In this document: one piece after another, positions 9,614 to 18,355 of the stretch | Layout of the letters: every line of letters begins with the position of its first letter | Position numbering within the stretch: position 1 is the first letter of the stretch | From: Candidatus Nealsoniibacteriota bacterium | GTDB lineage: Bacteria; Patescibacteriota; Minisyncoccia; Minisyncoccales; PWPS01 | Length of the DNA stretch: 43,366 bases | NCBI GenBank assembly: GCA_003551425.1 | Contig: PUMP01000001.1 | Span: forward strand, 1-43,366 | Reading direction: 5' to 3' | Made by a program: the position numbers and the translations under genes | The notes under the pieces: generated by a model | What the model was told of the DNA's origin: nothing | Databases searched by the model: none | Seen by the model: the letters and a program-made list of their open reading frames with translations, nothing else

Positions 9614-10957
9614 CTACTCTTCTACGGGAAGATCATAAGGAGCTTCTCTCTTCTTTGCGTCAACACGAGAAATAGCGGACGGAGGAGAGACAGTGCGCGA
9701 AGGAAAGTGAAAAATAGTAGCAAGTTCGGACGTGCTAAGGTGATAAGTAGCTCCTTTCACCTCAAGAGGATCAAAAGCAGGGTCACGATTTATATAATTA
9801 CGGAACATAGATCTTTTTTTAGTATAAAGACGGCGTTCTCGGAACCAAAACCAATCATACCAATTCTGCTTGACCTTGGTGATCGTTTTCCCCCAAGGAA
9901 TCATCATGTTCATGTTGTTGGTGTTGAATTCATTAAAATAACTCATCGGTATCTTCGGTCTTCCTCCTTGGAAACTGTCTCTCTTTGTTACATAAACATA
10001 ACGTATAAAAGTTTTAAAAACATGCTTTGACATTTTATGCTCTATCCCCTTTAAAATTTCTTTTTCTCCGCTAGTAAGCTTCATCTCGGGATACGCCTCT
10101 TCTTCCGCTTTTTCCTCTCCTACTTTCGGTTCCGGCAAAAATATCTTTATAATCTCTTGTCCTACTTCTCTTAGTATGGACTTTGGAGACGAGGGAGCCT
10201 TTCTTCCGGCAATTTTTTGACACTCCGCTTTCGCTTTATCAAAAAATCCTGTTTCAAGATTCGTAACCGGCCTTACTCCAATCTGAATCCATATCTGCTC
10301 TCCCGGACCGAGCTTACTAAGCCCCTCCATAAGAGCCGATATCGGATCAATTCTCTTTTCTTCCTTAGTCTCCCTTTCTGATTCAAAATCGGTATAAATT
10401 TTAATCGGATAGCAGTCATCTTTAACCATTGTATAGTCGGTACCCCACACATCCCATTCTTTGTTGGGAATGTCTTGCGGAACTTTTTTCGTATAATCTT
10501 CTACTTCTTCAATTTCTGCATCCGGATACTGGGCATAAATATGAGTTTCAAAAACATCTCTTTGTTTTTCCGGGATACGCATTAAAAAGTGTGGCACTCC
10601 CTCAATAGCCGCTATCTCCAAAGAAAAAGACAAACAATCCTCTCCTTTCCAATATTTTTCAAACCAATTGGGATCGACGTAAACTTGCCAAAGACCGGTA
10701 AGTACCGTTTCCATGGCTCGCATCGGCTTTAGGTTTTCCGAGGGAAGACGAATTTCAATCAATGTCATCGGGTTTTCGGTAGACAGCCACACGACGACAC
10801 GCCAAAAACGCCAATGAAATTTAAATATGGGATATAAAATAAAAGGCAAAGGAAGCCACCACCAGGTCGCCACTATTTCCCATATAACCTGTAAATAAGG
10901 CGCAGTCACTTCGTACCACGCCTCAAACATTTCGTTAAGCCAGGGTATATTTCCCAT
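9614..10957 (-). CDS. Membrane-anchored hypothetical protein, putative partner of the adjacent ATPase
   Basis: N-terminal TM (VIWEIVATWWWLPLPFILYPIF) with large soluble domain, 8 bp from the ATPase gene. Confidence 0.7.
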   Translation of the reverse strand: MGNIPWLNEMFEAWYEVTAPYLQVIWEIVATWWWLPLPFILYPIFKFHWRFWRVVVWLSTENPMTLIEIRLPSENLKPMRAMETVLTGLWQVYVDPNWFEKYWKGEDCLSFSLEIAAIEGVPHFLMRIPEKQRDVFETHIYAQYPDAEIEEVEDYTKKVPQDIPNKEWDVWGTDYTMVKDDCYPIKIYTDFESERETKEEKRIDPISALMEGLSKLGPGEQIWIQIGVRPVTNLETGFFDKAKAECQKIAGRKAPSSPKSILREVGQEIIKIFLPEPKVGEEKAEEEAYPEMKLTSGEKEILKGIEHKMSKHVFKTFIRYVYVTKRDSFQGGRPKIPMSYFNEFNTNNMNMMIPWGKTITKVKQNWYDWFWFRERRLYTKKRSMFRNYINRDPAFDPLEVKGATYHLSTSELATIFHFPSRTVSPPSAISRVDAKKREAPYDLPVEE

Positions 10958-11903
10958 CAGGAGTTCTTATAAAATACTTTTTATTACTTAAGTTTTGAAT
11001 AATGGTGTTCTTTTTCACTATTCTTTGCTCTGTAACAAGGTCAACTATTTTATCTTTCTCAAGAGATCCTTCTTTTTTTAAGATATTACAGATCACGTCT
11101 TTTACTTCCCCGGGGACATATCCCCACTTGGAAAGAGCATAAATCCCTCTCCCCACGAGAACAAAACGCGGATCTTTGATAAGTTCATTATGAACGGTTT
11201 GCGAGTTAGCTTCTTCTCCAATAAGCTTGGTTACTTCTTTAAAATGAAGGGGTTTGTTTACTTTTTTTACGGCAAGATAAGCTTTATCCCTTATTCCTCG
11301 CGGATTAATCTCAGGCCAGTCATGTAGTCCGAACCTTCCTTCGTCATCTTGAGCTAAAAGCTTGGAAACTTCCAAAGAAGATACAAATTTTTCAAAAGAA
11401 ATGTCTTTTCTCACATATAAATCTTCCGGAGAGAGGGCCTGTTTTTTCTCTTCTATTTTTTGGTAGCTTTCTTCTATTATATTATTTACAAGAACAATAA
11501 CTTCTTCGTTTTCCGCCCAGAAAGAATAGGTTTTTTCCGTTTCGGGAACTCGGACTAAATTATCAACAAAATTTAAAAGAAATACGATATAATTTTTATC
11601 TCCTCCCTCTTCGTTTAAAGATTCGATAAAAAGGTCTTCTCTTTTTAGACCTCCAAAAGACTTTATCTTTTCATCAAAAATACTAAAGAAATCCTTGTAT
11701 TCCACCGCCTTTTCTTTTATCTGCTTCACGGCGTCATTTTCGATTTGCCGAACCCTTTCCCGCGTAACCTGATAACTCTCCCCGATAAACTCCAATGTTT
11801 CTTTCTCTTCTCCTCCCAAACCATAACGGCGCATAACAATATCTTTATTTCTTTCAGGAAGAGCTTGAAGCAATTCCTCACAAATTTTTTGGTATTTTGT
11901 CAT
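10935..11903 (-). CDS. Sigma-70 region 4-like plus HARE-HTH domain protein
   Basis: ALPERNKDIVMRRYGL...TLEFIGESYQVTRERVRQIENDAVKQI (sigma region 4); NKPLHFKEVTKLIG...TVHNELIKDPRFVLVGRGIYALSKWGY (HARE-HTH). Confidence 0.82.
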   Translation of the reverse strand: MTKYQKICEELLQALPERNKDIVMRRYGLGGEEKETLEFIGESYQVTRERVRQIENDAVKQIKEKAVEYKDFFSIFDEKIKSFGGLKREDLFIESLNEEGGDKNYIVFLLNFVDNLVRVPETEKTYSFWAENEEVIVLVNNIIEESYQKIEEKKQALSPEDLYVRKDISFEKFVSSLEVSKLLAQDDEGRFGLHDWPEINPRGIRDKAYLAVKKVNKPLHFKEVTKLIGEEANSQTVHNELIKDPRFVLVGRGIYALSKWGYVPGEVKDVICNILKKEGSLEKDKIVDLVTEQRIVKKNTIIQNLSNKKYFIRTPDGKYTLA

Positions 11904-11945
11904 ATTAAGGGTTTATTAAAAAAATAAAGCTTGTTAATTTATACC

Positions 11946-12848
11946 TTATTTCTTCTTGTCGGTCAAATTATTCCAATCAAAAACAAGCGGAGCGGCAAGA
12001 AAGATTGAAGAATATGTTCCCAGTACAACCCCCAAGACAAGCGTAAGTATGAAATAAAAAAGAGTAGTGCCTCCTAAAATTAAAAGCGCAAGAAGTACAA
12101 ACAGGGTTGTTAGGGATGTACTGATAGATCTTCCGATTGTCTCGTTGAGACTTACATCAACTATTTCTTTTAACTCTTTCTCTTCTTTGTGTTTTTGTAA
12201 GTTCTCTCGTATACGGTCAAAAATAACGACCGTATCATTTATTGAATACCCGAGGGTCGTAAGCAAGGCTACCGCGATCGGTATAGTAACTTGAACTTCC
12301 AAAAAATACCCCAAAAAAGCAAAGATACCAAGAATAATAAGGATGTCATGGAGAAAGGCAACGGAAGTGGCAACTACTCCGTATTTGGTAGAGTTTATTG
12401 AGCCATCTTCTTCTTTGAAGCTAATTGCTATATATAAGATTACAAGAAGAGAAGCTATTACAACGGCAAAAATCGACCTGTGTCTCAACTCTTCTCCTAT
12501 TGTCGGTCCGATAGCTTCAAAGTGTGGCTCTTGAGGAGCTCCCGGCAATGTTTCCATAATACGTTCATACGTCTTTTCGTCGGCTTCTTCGGTTCTAATG
12601 AGCACGCCTTTTTCTCCCAACGGCTGTACTTGCGTCTCTTGCAAATCAACGCCTCTTAAGTTTTCTCTTATCTCTTCTATCGGAGGCCGTTCTTCTTCAT
12701 ACTTAACCTCCAGCATGCTTCCTCCGGCAAACTCTATTCCGGGAAGAAGCCCAAAAGTAAGAATAGCCCCTATGCTAAGTAAAACTAAAAGCGCACTAAA
12801 AATATAATAAATTTTTCTATGTTTGATAAAATTAAAAATCATAACCAA
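11946..12848 (-). CDS. secF: Protein translocase subunit SecF
   Basis: FAGGSMLEVKY, GYSINDTVVIFDRIREN, adjacent to secD. Confidence 0.95.
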   Translation of the reverse strand: MVMIFNFIKHRKIYYIFSALLVLLSIGAILTFGLLPGIEFAGGSMLEVKYEEERPPIEEIRENLRGVDLQETQVQPLGEKGVLIRTEEADEKTYERIMETLPGAPQEPHFEAIGPTIGEELRHRSIFAVVIASLLVILYIAISFKEEDGSINSTKYGVVATSVAFLHDILIILGIFAFLGYFLEVQVTIPIAVALLTTLGYSINDTVVIFDRIRENLQKHKEEKELKEIVDVSLNETIGRSISTSLTTLFVLLALLILGGTTLFYFILTLVLGVVLGTYSSIFLAAPLVFDWNNLTDKKK

Positions 12849-14239
12849 AGTTTTCTTATCTTCCCCAGTTTACTCTCTCCAAGTACATTGAGAAAACCAC
12901 GAGTAATAATCATCGCTGTAAAAATACTTACCAAGAGTCCGATAATAAGCGTAACGGCAAATCCGCGAACAAAGCTGGTGGTAATAAAGAAGAGTATAAC
13001 CGCTACCATAAGAGTGGTAAAATTACCGTCCCTGATAGAGGGCCAAGCTCTGTTGTAACCTTCCTCTATTCCTTTTTTAAGGCTGTTTCCTTTTCTCATC
13101 TCCTCTTTCATGCGAGAAAAAATAAGAACGTTAGCGTCAATTGCCATCCCTACGGAAAGAATAAATCCCGCCAATCCGGAAAGAGTAAGGTTGATGGGAA
13201 TAACTTGAAAAAAGAAAAGCACTAAAAGTCCGTAAATAGAAAGTGAAACTGCAGACACTACTCCCGCTAAGCGATAAACAAACGCCATGAAGGTAATAAT
13301 GAGTATAAATCCTATCATTCCGGCATAAAGGTAAGCATTAAAAGAATCTTCTCCCACCTCGGGGCCAATGCTTTGCTGTGAAAGAAGGTTTATAGGAACA
13401 GGAAGCGCGCCAATACGAAGGTCACGGGCTATCTCCTGCGCTTCTTTAATCGTGAAATCTCCTGTAATTTGCGCCTCTCCTCCGCTAATTTTTTCTTCTA
13501 CTCTTGCTCTCTGTAACAACTCTCCGTCTAAAAAAGTTGCCAAACTTTCTCCAATATTACGCTCGGTTATCTCCTCAAAAAGAACGGCCCCTTCTTCTGT
13601 AAAGCGGAGAGTAATAAAGGGTTCGTTGGTAACATGATGAAAAGAAACTCCGGCACTTTCAAGATGTCTTCCGGTAAGATCGGTTGTTTCAAAAGGATCT
13701 TCCAAAGCAACTTCCCAGTTTTCGATATCGCTCTCCTCAAGCTTTCCGAAGTCTTCCGAAGTGATCTCCATTAACGGCTTACCCAAGAAATCTTCTACCT
13801 CTTCTATTTTCTCTTTTTTCTCGGGAGTAATCTCACGAAAATCCAAGAAAGGTGTCTCTCCTATAACGTTTATCGCTTCTTCCAGGTCATGTGCTCCGGG
13901 AATCTCCACTATTAATCTCTCCCCCGTTACTCTTACATAAGCATCCGCTATTCCGTAAAGGTCAACTCTCCTCTCGATAAGATTGCGAAGGCCTTCCATG
14001 CGTTGTTCTCTATTTTCTGCAGGAACATCAGAAAAATCAGCCTCATAAACAAGATGAGCTCCTCCTTGGAGGTCAAGCCCAAATTGAAAATCCCTTTCCT
14101 GAAGTTGCGGGACGGTAAAAGGTAATTTTTCGTTTATAGTAACAACCCCCTTATTGAAATAAGCAGGAAACGTAATGATATAAACCAAAAACGTAAGAAG
14201 GATTATTAGCAATGCTGTTGTTTTCTTGTCTTCAAACAT
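12839..14239 (-). CDS. secD: Protein translocase subunit SecD
   Basis: FQFGLDLQGGAHLVYEAD, SVGMAIDANVLIFSRMKEE. Confidence 0.95.
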   Translation of the reverse strand: MFEDKKTTALLIILLTFLVYIITFPAYFNKGVVTINEKLPFTVPQLQERDFQFGLDLQGGAHLVYEADFSDVPAENREQRMEGLRNLIERRVDLYGIADAYVRVTGERLIVEIPGAHDLEEAINVIGETPFLDFREITPEKKEKIEEVEDFLGKPLMEITSEDFGKLEESDIENWEVALEDPFETTDLTGRHLESAGVSFHHVTNEPFITLRFTEEGAVLFEEITERNIGESLATFLDGELLQRARVEEKISGGEAQITGDFTIKEAQEIARDLRIGALPVPINLLSQQSIGPEVGEDSFNAYLYAGMIGFILIITFMAFVYRLAGVVSAVSLSIYGLLVLFFFQVIPINLTLSGLAGFILSVGMAIDANVLIFSRMKEEMRKGNSLKKGIEEGYNRAWPSIRDGNFTTLMVAVILFFITTSFVRGFAVTLIIGLLVSIFTAMIITRGFLNVLGESKLGKIRKLWL

Positions 14240-14277
14240 GCTGTCTATTATGGCATATTTTTAATATTACGTCAATT

Positions 14278-16746
14278 CTATGCACCGTGACACTTTTTAT
14301 ATTTCTTTCCACTTCCACAAGGACAAGGATCGTTTCTCTTCGCCACTTCTTCACTTTTTCTTTTTATCACAACCCGAGGACCCTCTGCTCTGGCTTTCGG
14401 TTTTTTAACCCGGAAAATGCGATCCGCTATTTCAGATTCTATATTTTGCATAAGATTATGAAACGCTTGATGCCCTTCACGCTTATACTCCACAAGAGGA
14501 TCTTTCTGCCCGTAAGCTCGTAATCGCACCGACTCGCGAAGCTCGTCCATCATAGTAAGATGGTCTTTCCATAAGAAATCCATTGTGCGCAGCACAACGA
14601 ATCTTTCCAACTTTTTCATCTCTTCCTCTCCTATTTCTTTTTCCTTTTCTTTATATTCTTTTTCGCTATAACCGTGCTTTTTTATAATCTCCAAGATATA
14701 AGCACGAAGACTTTGGGAGTCGCTTGCATCAGCTCTTTTTAAGATATCGTTTCGAAGCCTATAGAACCTCTCTCTGTGCTTAAATAAAACCTCATCATAT
14801 TTAAGAACATGCTTTCTGGAATCAAAGTGATGTCCTTCAACCTTCTTCTGCGCCGATTCAATAATACCAGAAACAAAACGCATATCTATGGGCTGATCTT
14901 CGGGAAGATTAAAACGTTCCATTAAATTCTCAATTTTTTCAGCTCCAAAAATACGCATCAAGTCATCTTCCAGTGATATAAAAAATTGACTTTCCCCGGG
15001 ATCTCCCTGCCTTCCACACCTTCCCCTTAACTGATCATCTATTCTTCGCGCTTCGTGACGCTCGGTTCCTAAGACATAAAGACCGCCGGCATTACGCACC
15101 TTTTCTGCCTCTTCCTTGTCGGGAGGATTTCCTCCTAAAACAATATCCACCCCTCTTCCCGCCATATTGGTAGCTACCGTAACCGCGCCAAACCTTCCCG
15201 CTTGAGCGATAATTTCCGCTTCCCTCGCGTGGTTTTTTGCATTAAGAATCTCATGAGGAATGCCGGAGCGGTTAAGCATCTTGGATATAATTTCGTTTTT
15301 TTCAATAGATACCGTTCCGATCAATACGGGTTGCCCATTTTCATGTCTCTCTTTTACCTCTTTTACTACGGCCTCAAACTTACCCATCTCTTTTTTATAA
15401 ATCAAGTCGGGTAAAGATTTGCGAATAAGGGGCTTGTTGGTCGGAATAACTATCACCTCCATGCCGTACACTTTAAAAAACTCTTCGGCAGAGGTAAGTG
15501 CGGTACCTGTCATTCCGGATAATTTATCATACATGCGAAACAAGTTCTGAAAAGTAACACTTGCCATTGTGTTTGATTCCGGTCTTATTTCCGTTCCCTC
15601 TTTCGCCTCTATCGCTTGATGCAATCCTCCCGACCATCTTCTTCCGGGCATAAGCCTTCCCGTAAAGTCATCAACAATAATAATCTCTCCGTCCTTTATA
15701 ACATAGTGCTTATCTTTTTCATAAAGCGGCCTTCCTGTTTGCGGAGCTTTTGCTTGTGCGCGAAGAGCTTGCTCTAAATAATACACCGAGTTCATTCCTT
15801 TCTCGTCATAAATATTCTCTACTTTCAATATTCCTTCAACCTTGGATATCCCTTCATCGGTAAGCGTTACCGCTTTTTCTTTTTCGTGCACTTCGTAATC
15901 CTTCCCGGGAACAAGCATAGGGACAATACGAGAAAACTCTTTATACATCTCTTTTTTATTTTCAAAATCCTCTCCCTCTTCAGGAACAGAGATAATAAGA
16001 GGGGTTCTCGCCTCATCAATCAAAACGGAATCAACTTCATCTATCACCGCATAATGAAAACCTCGTTGCACTTGATCTTGCAAACTTGGCGCCATATTGT
16101 CCCGTAAGTAATCAAAGCCAAATTGGTTGTTGCTTCCGTAAGTTATATCAGCCGCATAAGCCTCTTTCCTGCTGCAAGGACGAAGAAAATCTTCTTCTAC
16201 TCGAAAAGATCCGAGCTTATCACGGACTTCATCCTTCTTTTCATCCCCCGCCTTATAATCAGGATCGTAAATAAAAGACTGCCTGTCGTTTATGCATCCC
16301 ACGGAGAGCCCCAACAAATGATATATCTGGCCCATCCAGACCGTATCTCTTCGCGCCAAATAATCATTTACCGTTATTACATGAACACCTTTTCCCGTAA
16401 GTGCGTTTAAAAAAATGGGGGCGGTAGCGGAAAGCGTCTTTCCTTCACCGGTCTTCATCTCCGCAACTTTTCCTTGGTGAAGAACAACTCCTCCTACGAG
16501 CTGCACATCGTAATGCCTTTCTCCCAGCGTATACCTGGCTACCTCCCTGACAAGAGCGTAAGCTTCCGGGAGAAGGTTATCGAGATCTTCTTTTTCTGCT
16601 CTCTTGCGAAGTTCTTCGGATTTCTCCTTAATTCTCTCCGGAGAAAGATCTTTTATCTCTTTTTCGTTTATCTCGGAAACAACAGGCCAAATCTTTTTCA
16701 AGTTTTTTTCATTCGGGTCGCCAAATATTTTTTGAAAAAAAGACAT
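14278..16746 (-). CDS. secA: Preprotein translocase ATPase SecA
   Basis: MKTGEGKTLSATAPIFLNAL, VIDEVDSVLIDEARTPLIIS, C-terminal SEC-C NDPCPCGSGKKYKKCHG. Confidence 0.97.
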   Translation of the reverse strand: MSFFQKIFGDPNEKNLKKIWPVVSEINEKEIKDLSPERIKEKSEELRKRAEKEDLDNLLPEAYALVREVARYTLGERHYDVQLVGGVVLHQGKVAEMKTGEGKTLSATAPIFLNALTGKGVHVITVNDYLARRDTVWMGQIYHLLGLSVGCINDRQSFIYDPDYKAGDEKKDEVRDKLGSFRVEEDFLRPCSRKEAYAADITYGSNNQFGFDYLRDNMAPSLQDQVQRGFHYAVIDEVDSVLIDEARTPLIISVPEEGEDFENKKEMYKEFSRIVPMLVPGKDYEVHEKEKAVTLTDEGISKVEGILKVENIYDEKGMNSVYYLEQALRAQAKAPQTGRPLYEKDKHYVIKDGEIIIVDDFTGRLMPGRRWSGGLHQAIEAKEGTEIRPESNTMASVTFQNLFRMYDKLSGMTGTALTSAEEFFKVYGMEVIVIPTNKPLIRKSLPDLIYKKEMGKFEAVVKEVKERHENGQPVLIGTVSIEKNEIISKMLNRSGIPHEILNAKNHAREAEIIAQAGRFGAVTVATNMAGRGVDIVLGGNPPDKEEAEKVRNAGGLYVLGTERHEARRIDDQLRGRCGRQGDPGESQFFISLEDDLMRIFGAEKIENLMERFNLPEDQPIDMRFVSGIIESAQKKVEGHHFDSRKHVLKYDEVLFKHRERFYRLRNDILKRADASDSQSLRAYILEIIKKHGYSEKEYKEKEKEIGEEEMKKLERFVVLRTMDFLWKDHLTMMDELRESVRLRAYGQKDPLVEYKREGHQAFHNLMQNIESEIADRIFRVKKPKARAEGPRVVIKRKSEEVAKRNDPCPCGSGKKYKKCHGA

Positions 16747-16747
16747 T

Positions 16748-17149
16748 CTACTCTTCTTGAGTTCTCATTTTTTTAAAAGCTTGCTCTCCCTTCTTGCGTT
16801 TAGTTCCTATCTTGTTTTTATATTCTTTGACTTGGCGTTCCAATTCATATTTTACTTCGTCTATCGAGGCTTTTACCGTTTCGGAAACATCTTCCGCTTT
16901 TATGGTTTTCCCCGGAAGAATCATTTGTGCTTCCGTTCTAAAAATCCTTCCCTTTCCTTCTCCGGTAACTCTTTCTATCTCAACCTCCAAGATAATACGA
17001 TCCACTTCCTCTCCAACACGCTCTTGATCTTGAAGCTCTTTCTCCAAAAGAGCGGGAAGAAAGCGACAAGCGGAAGTAAGTTTTTTCTCTGCATACTCCT
17101 TAAGATGATCGGTAACCTCGATATTTTTTGTTCTTATTGAGATCTCCAT
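16748..17149 (-). CDS. hpf: Ribosome hibernation promoting factor/RaiA family
   Basis: IRTKNIEVTDHLKEYAEKKL...VEIERVTGEGKGRIFRTEAQMILPGKTIKAED. Confidence 0.88.
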   Translation of the reverse strand: MEISIRTKNIEVTDHLKEYAEKKLTSACRFLPALLEKELQDQERVGEEVDRIILEVEIERVTGEGKGRIFRTEAQMILPGKTIKAEDVSETVKASIDEVKYELERQVKEYKNKIGTKRKKGEQAFKKMRTQEE

Positions 17150-17216
17150 AAATAAAAATTATTAAAGCGAATAATCAGTAAAAGCATTTTATCACAAGAA
17201 AGATAAATAACAAAAA

Positions 17217-18146
17217 CTACATAAACTCTACCTCTTCTTTGAGAGAAATTCCAAAATTTTCTTTTACTTTTTCTTTCACTTCCTCGGTTAATTTTACAAT
17301 ATCCTCATAGGTAGCACCCCCTTTATTGATTATAAAATTGGCATGCTTTGTAGAGACTTGAGCTCCGCCCACGCTCTTTCCCTTCATTCCGCTTTTCTCA
17401 ATAAGAAAAGCGGCAGGAATAAAACCTTTTTCTTTGAATTTTTTCATCTCCGGAAATTTCTCAAAAAAATCCGGTTTTACTTGAGGATTCTTAAAAAAGC
17501 TGCCGGCAGAAGGAGCGGAAGGATGATTCTCTTGCCGGTATCTTAAGATCTCTTCCATTTTTTCTTTCGCTTCTTCCCCGTAAGGGAATTTCATCTCTGC
17601 GCTTAAAATAAGAAGGTCTTTTCTTTTTTTAAAAATACTCTCTCTGTAATTAAAAAAACACTCCTTGCCGCTTAGATAATTCTTTTCAAACGTATTAACA
17701 TTTAACGTTTCTACTTTTTGTAAAAAAGAATTGATGAATGTATCAAAAGCGCCGGCATTTCCTCGAATAGCTCCTCCGATAGTTCCCGGAACTCCTGCCG
17801 CCCACTCCATTCCGACTCCCCCTTCTTCCGTTACTTTTCGCGCTACCCGGGGAAGAAAAGCGCCCGCTTGAGATAAAAGATATACGCCGGAACTTTCTTT
17901 TTTTATCTCAAACTCACTCATCTTCATCAAAATAACAACTCCATTATAATAAGAAGGGAAAATCGTGTTACTACCTCCTCCTAAAATAAAAAAAGGGAGA
18001 TCCATGTCATGAGCCGCTTTTAAGGCGCTTATGATCTCCTCCACGGTTTCCGCTTCAAAGAAATATTCGGCAATCCCTTTTGTCCTTATAGTAACATAAT
18101 CTTCAAGAGATACTTTTCTTTTTGCCTTTTGTAAAAATTTAATCAT
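17217..18146 (-). CDS. murB: UDP-N-acetylenolpyruvoylglucosamine reductase
   Basis: FILGGGSNTIF, GMEWAAGVPGTIGGAIRGNAGAF, SAGSFFKNP, GGAQVSTKHANFIIN. Confidence 0.95.
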   Translation of the reverse strand: MIKFLQKAKRKVSLEDYVTIRTKGIAEYFFEAETVEEIISALKAAHDMDLPFFILGGGSNTIFPSYYNGVVILMKMSEFEIKKESSGVYLLSQAGAFLPRVARKVTEEGGVGMEWAAGVPGTIGGAIRGNAGAFDTFINSFLQKVETLNVNTFEKNYLSGKECFFNYRESIFKKRKDLLILSAEMKFPYGEEAKEKMEEILRYRQENHPSAPSAGSFFKNPQVKPDFFEKFPEMKKFKEKGFIPAAFLIEKSGMKGKSVGGAQVSTKHANFIINKGGATYEDIVKLTEEVKEKVKENFGISLKEEVEFM

Positions 18147-18161
18147 GTTCTTTTATCAAAA

Positions 18162-18206
18162 GGCCGGAAGCGTTAACTCCAATTCTGTGAGTACAGCCTT
18201 CCGACC
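18162..18206 (-). promoter_or_regulatory. Hairpin with 27-nt loop and U-rich 3' tract directly upstream of murB ATG (leader or second small RNA)
   Basis: Minus strand GGTCGGAAG-(27 nt)-CTTCCGGCC TTTT; 9-bp stem with one G-U. Confidence 0.6.
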
Positions 18207-18214
18207 CGTCGTTT

Positions 18215-18242
18215 ATTCTATCAAAAGGAAAAAACATGTCAA
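18215..18242 (-). promoter_or_regulatory. Sigma70-type promoter TTGACA-N16-TAGAAT upstream of murB
   Basis: TTGACA at 18242-18237 and TAGAAT at 18220-18215 on minus strand. Confidence 0.75.
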
Positions 18243-18261
18243 GAAAAAATTTGAAAACAAA

Positions 18262-18293
18262 GCAAAAAGCCTCGCTCGAGTGAGGCCTTTTGC
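18262..18293 (-). terminator. Intrinsic terminator GCAAAAGGCCTC-ACTCGAGC-GAGGCTTTTTGC followed by TTTGTTTTC
   Basis: 12-bp stem with one G-U; 8-nt loop containing CTCGAG. Confidence 0.8.
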
Positions 18294-18320
18294 CGAATTG
18301 GAGCAACTCTGTACTCACTA
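18262..18320 (-). ncRNA. Candidate small RNA ending in a strong intrinsic terminator
   Basis: Predicted transcript GTGAGTACAGAGTTGCTCCAATTCGGCAAAAGGCCTCACTCGAGCGAGGCTTTTTGC; follows consensus promoter; no convincing CDS. Confidence 0.6.
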
Positions 18321-18326
18321 CATACA

Positions 18327-18355
18327 ATACTATCAAAAAAAATTATAAATGTCAA
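18327..18355 (-). promoter_or_regulatory. Promoter TTGACA-N17-TAGTAT for the candidate small RNA
   Basis: TTGACA at 18355-18350 and TAGTAT at 18332-18327 on minus strand. Confidence 0.75.

Noticed and set aside
18162-18320. Inverted patches upstream of murB as an integron attC or dif recombination site
   Set aside because: No integrase gene or recognisable attC/dif core; promoter and terminator context fits RNA regulation better.
18139-18336. 65-aa minus ORF overlapping the murB upstream region
   Set aside because: It spans a strong terminator and a second promoter and shows no protein-like features; region better explained as RNA/regulatory.
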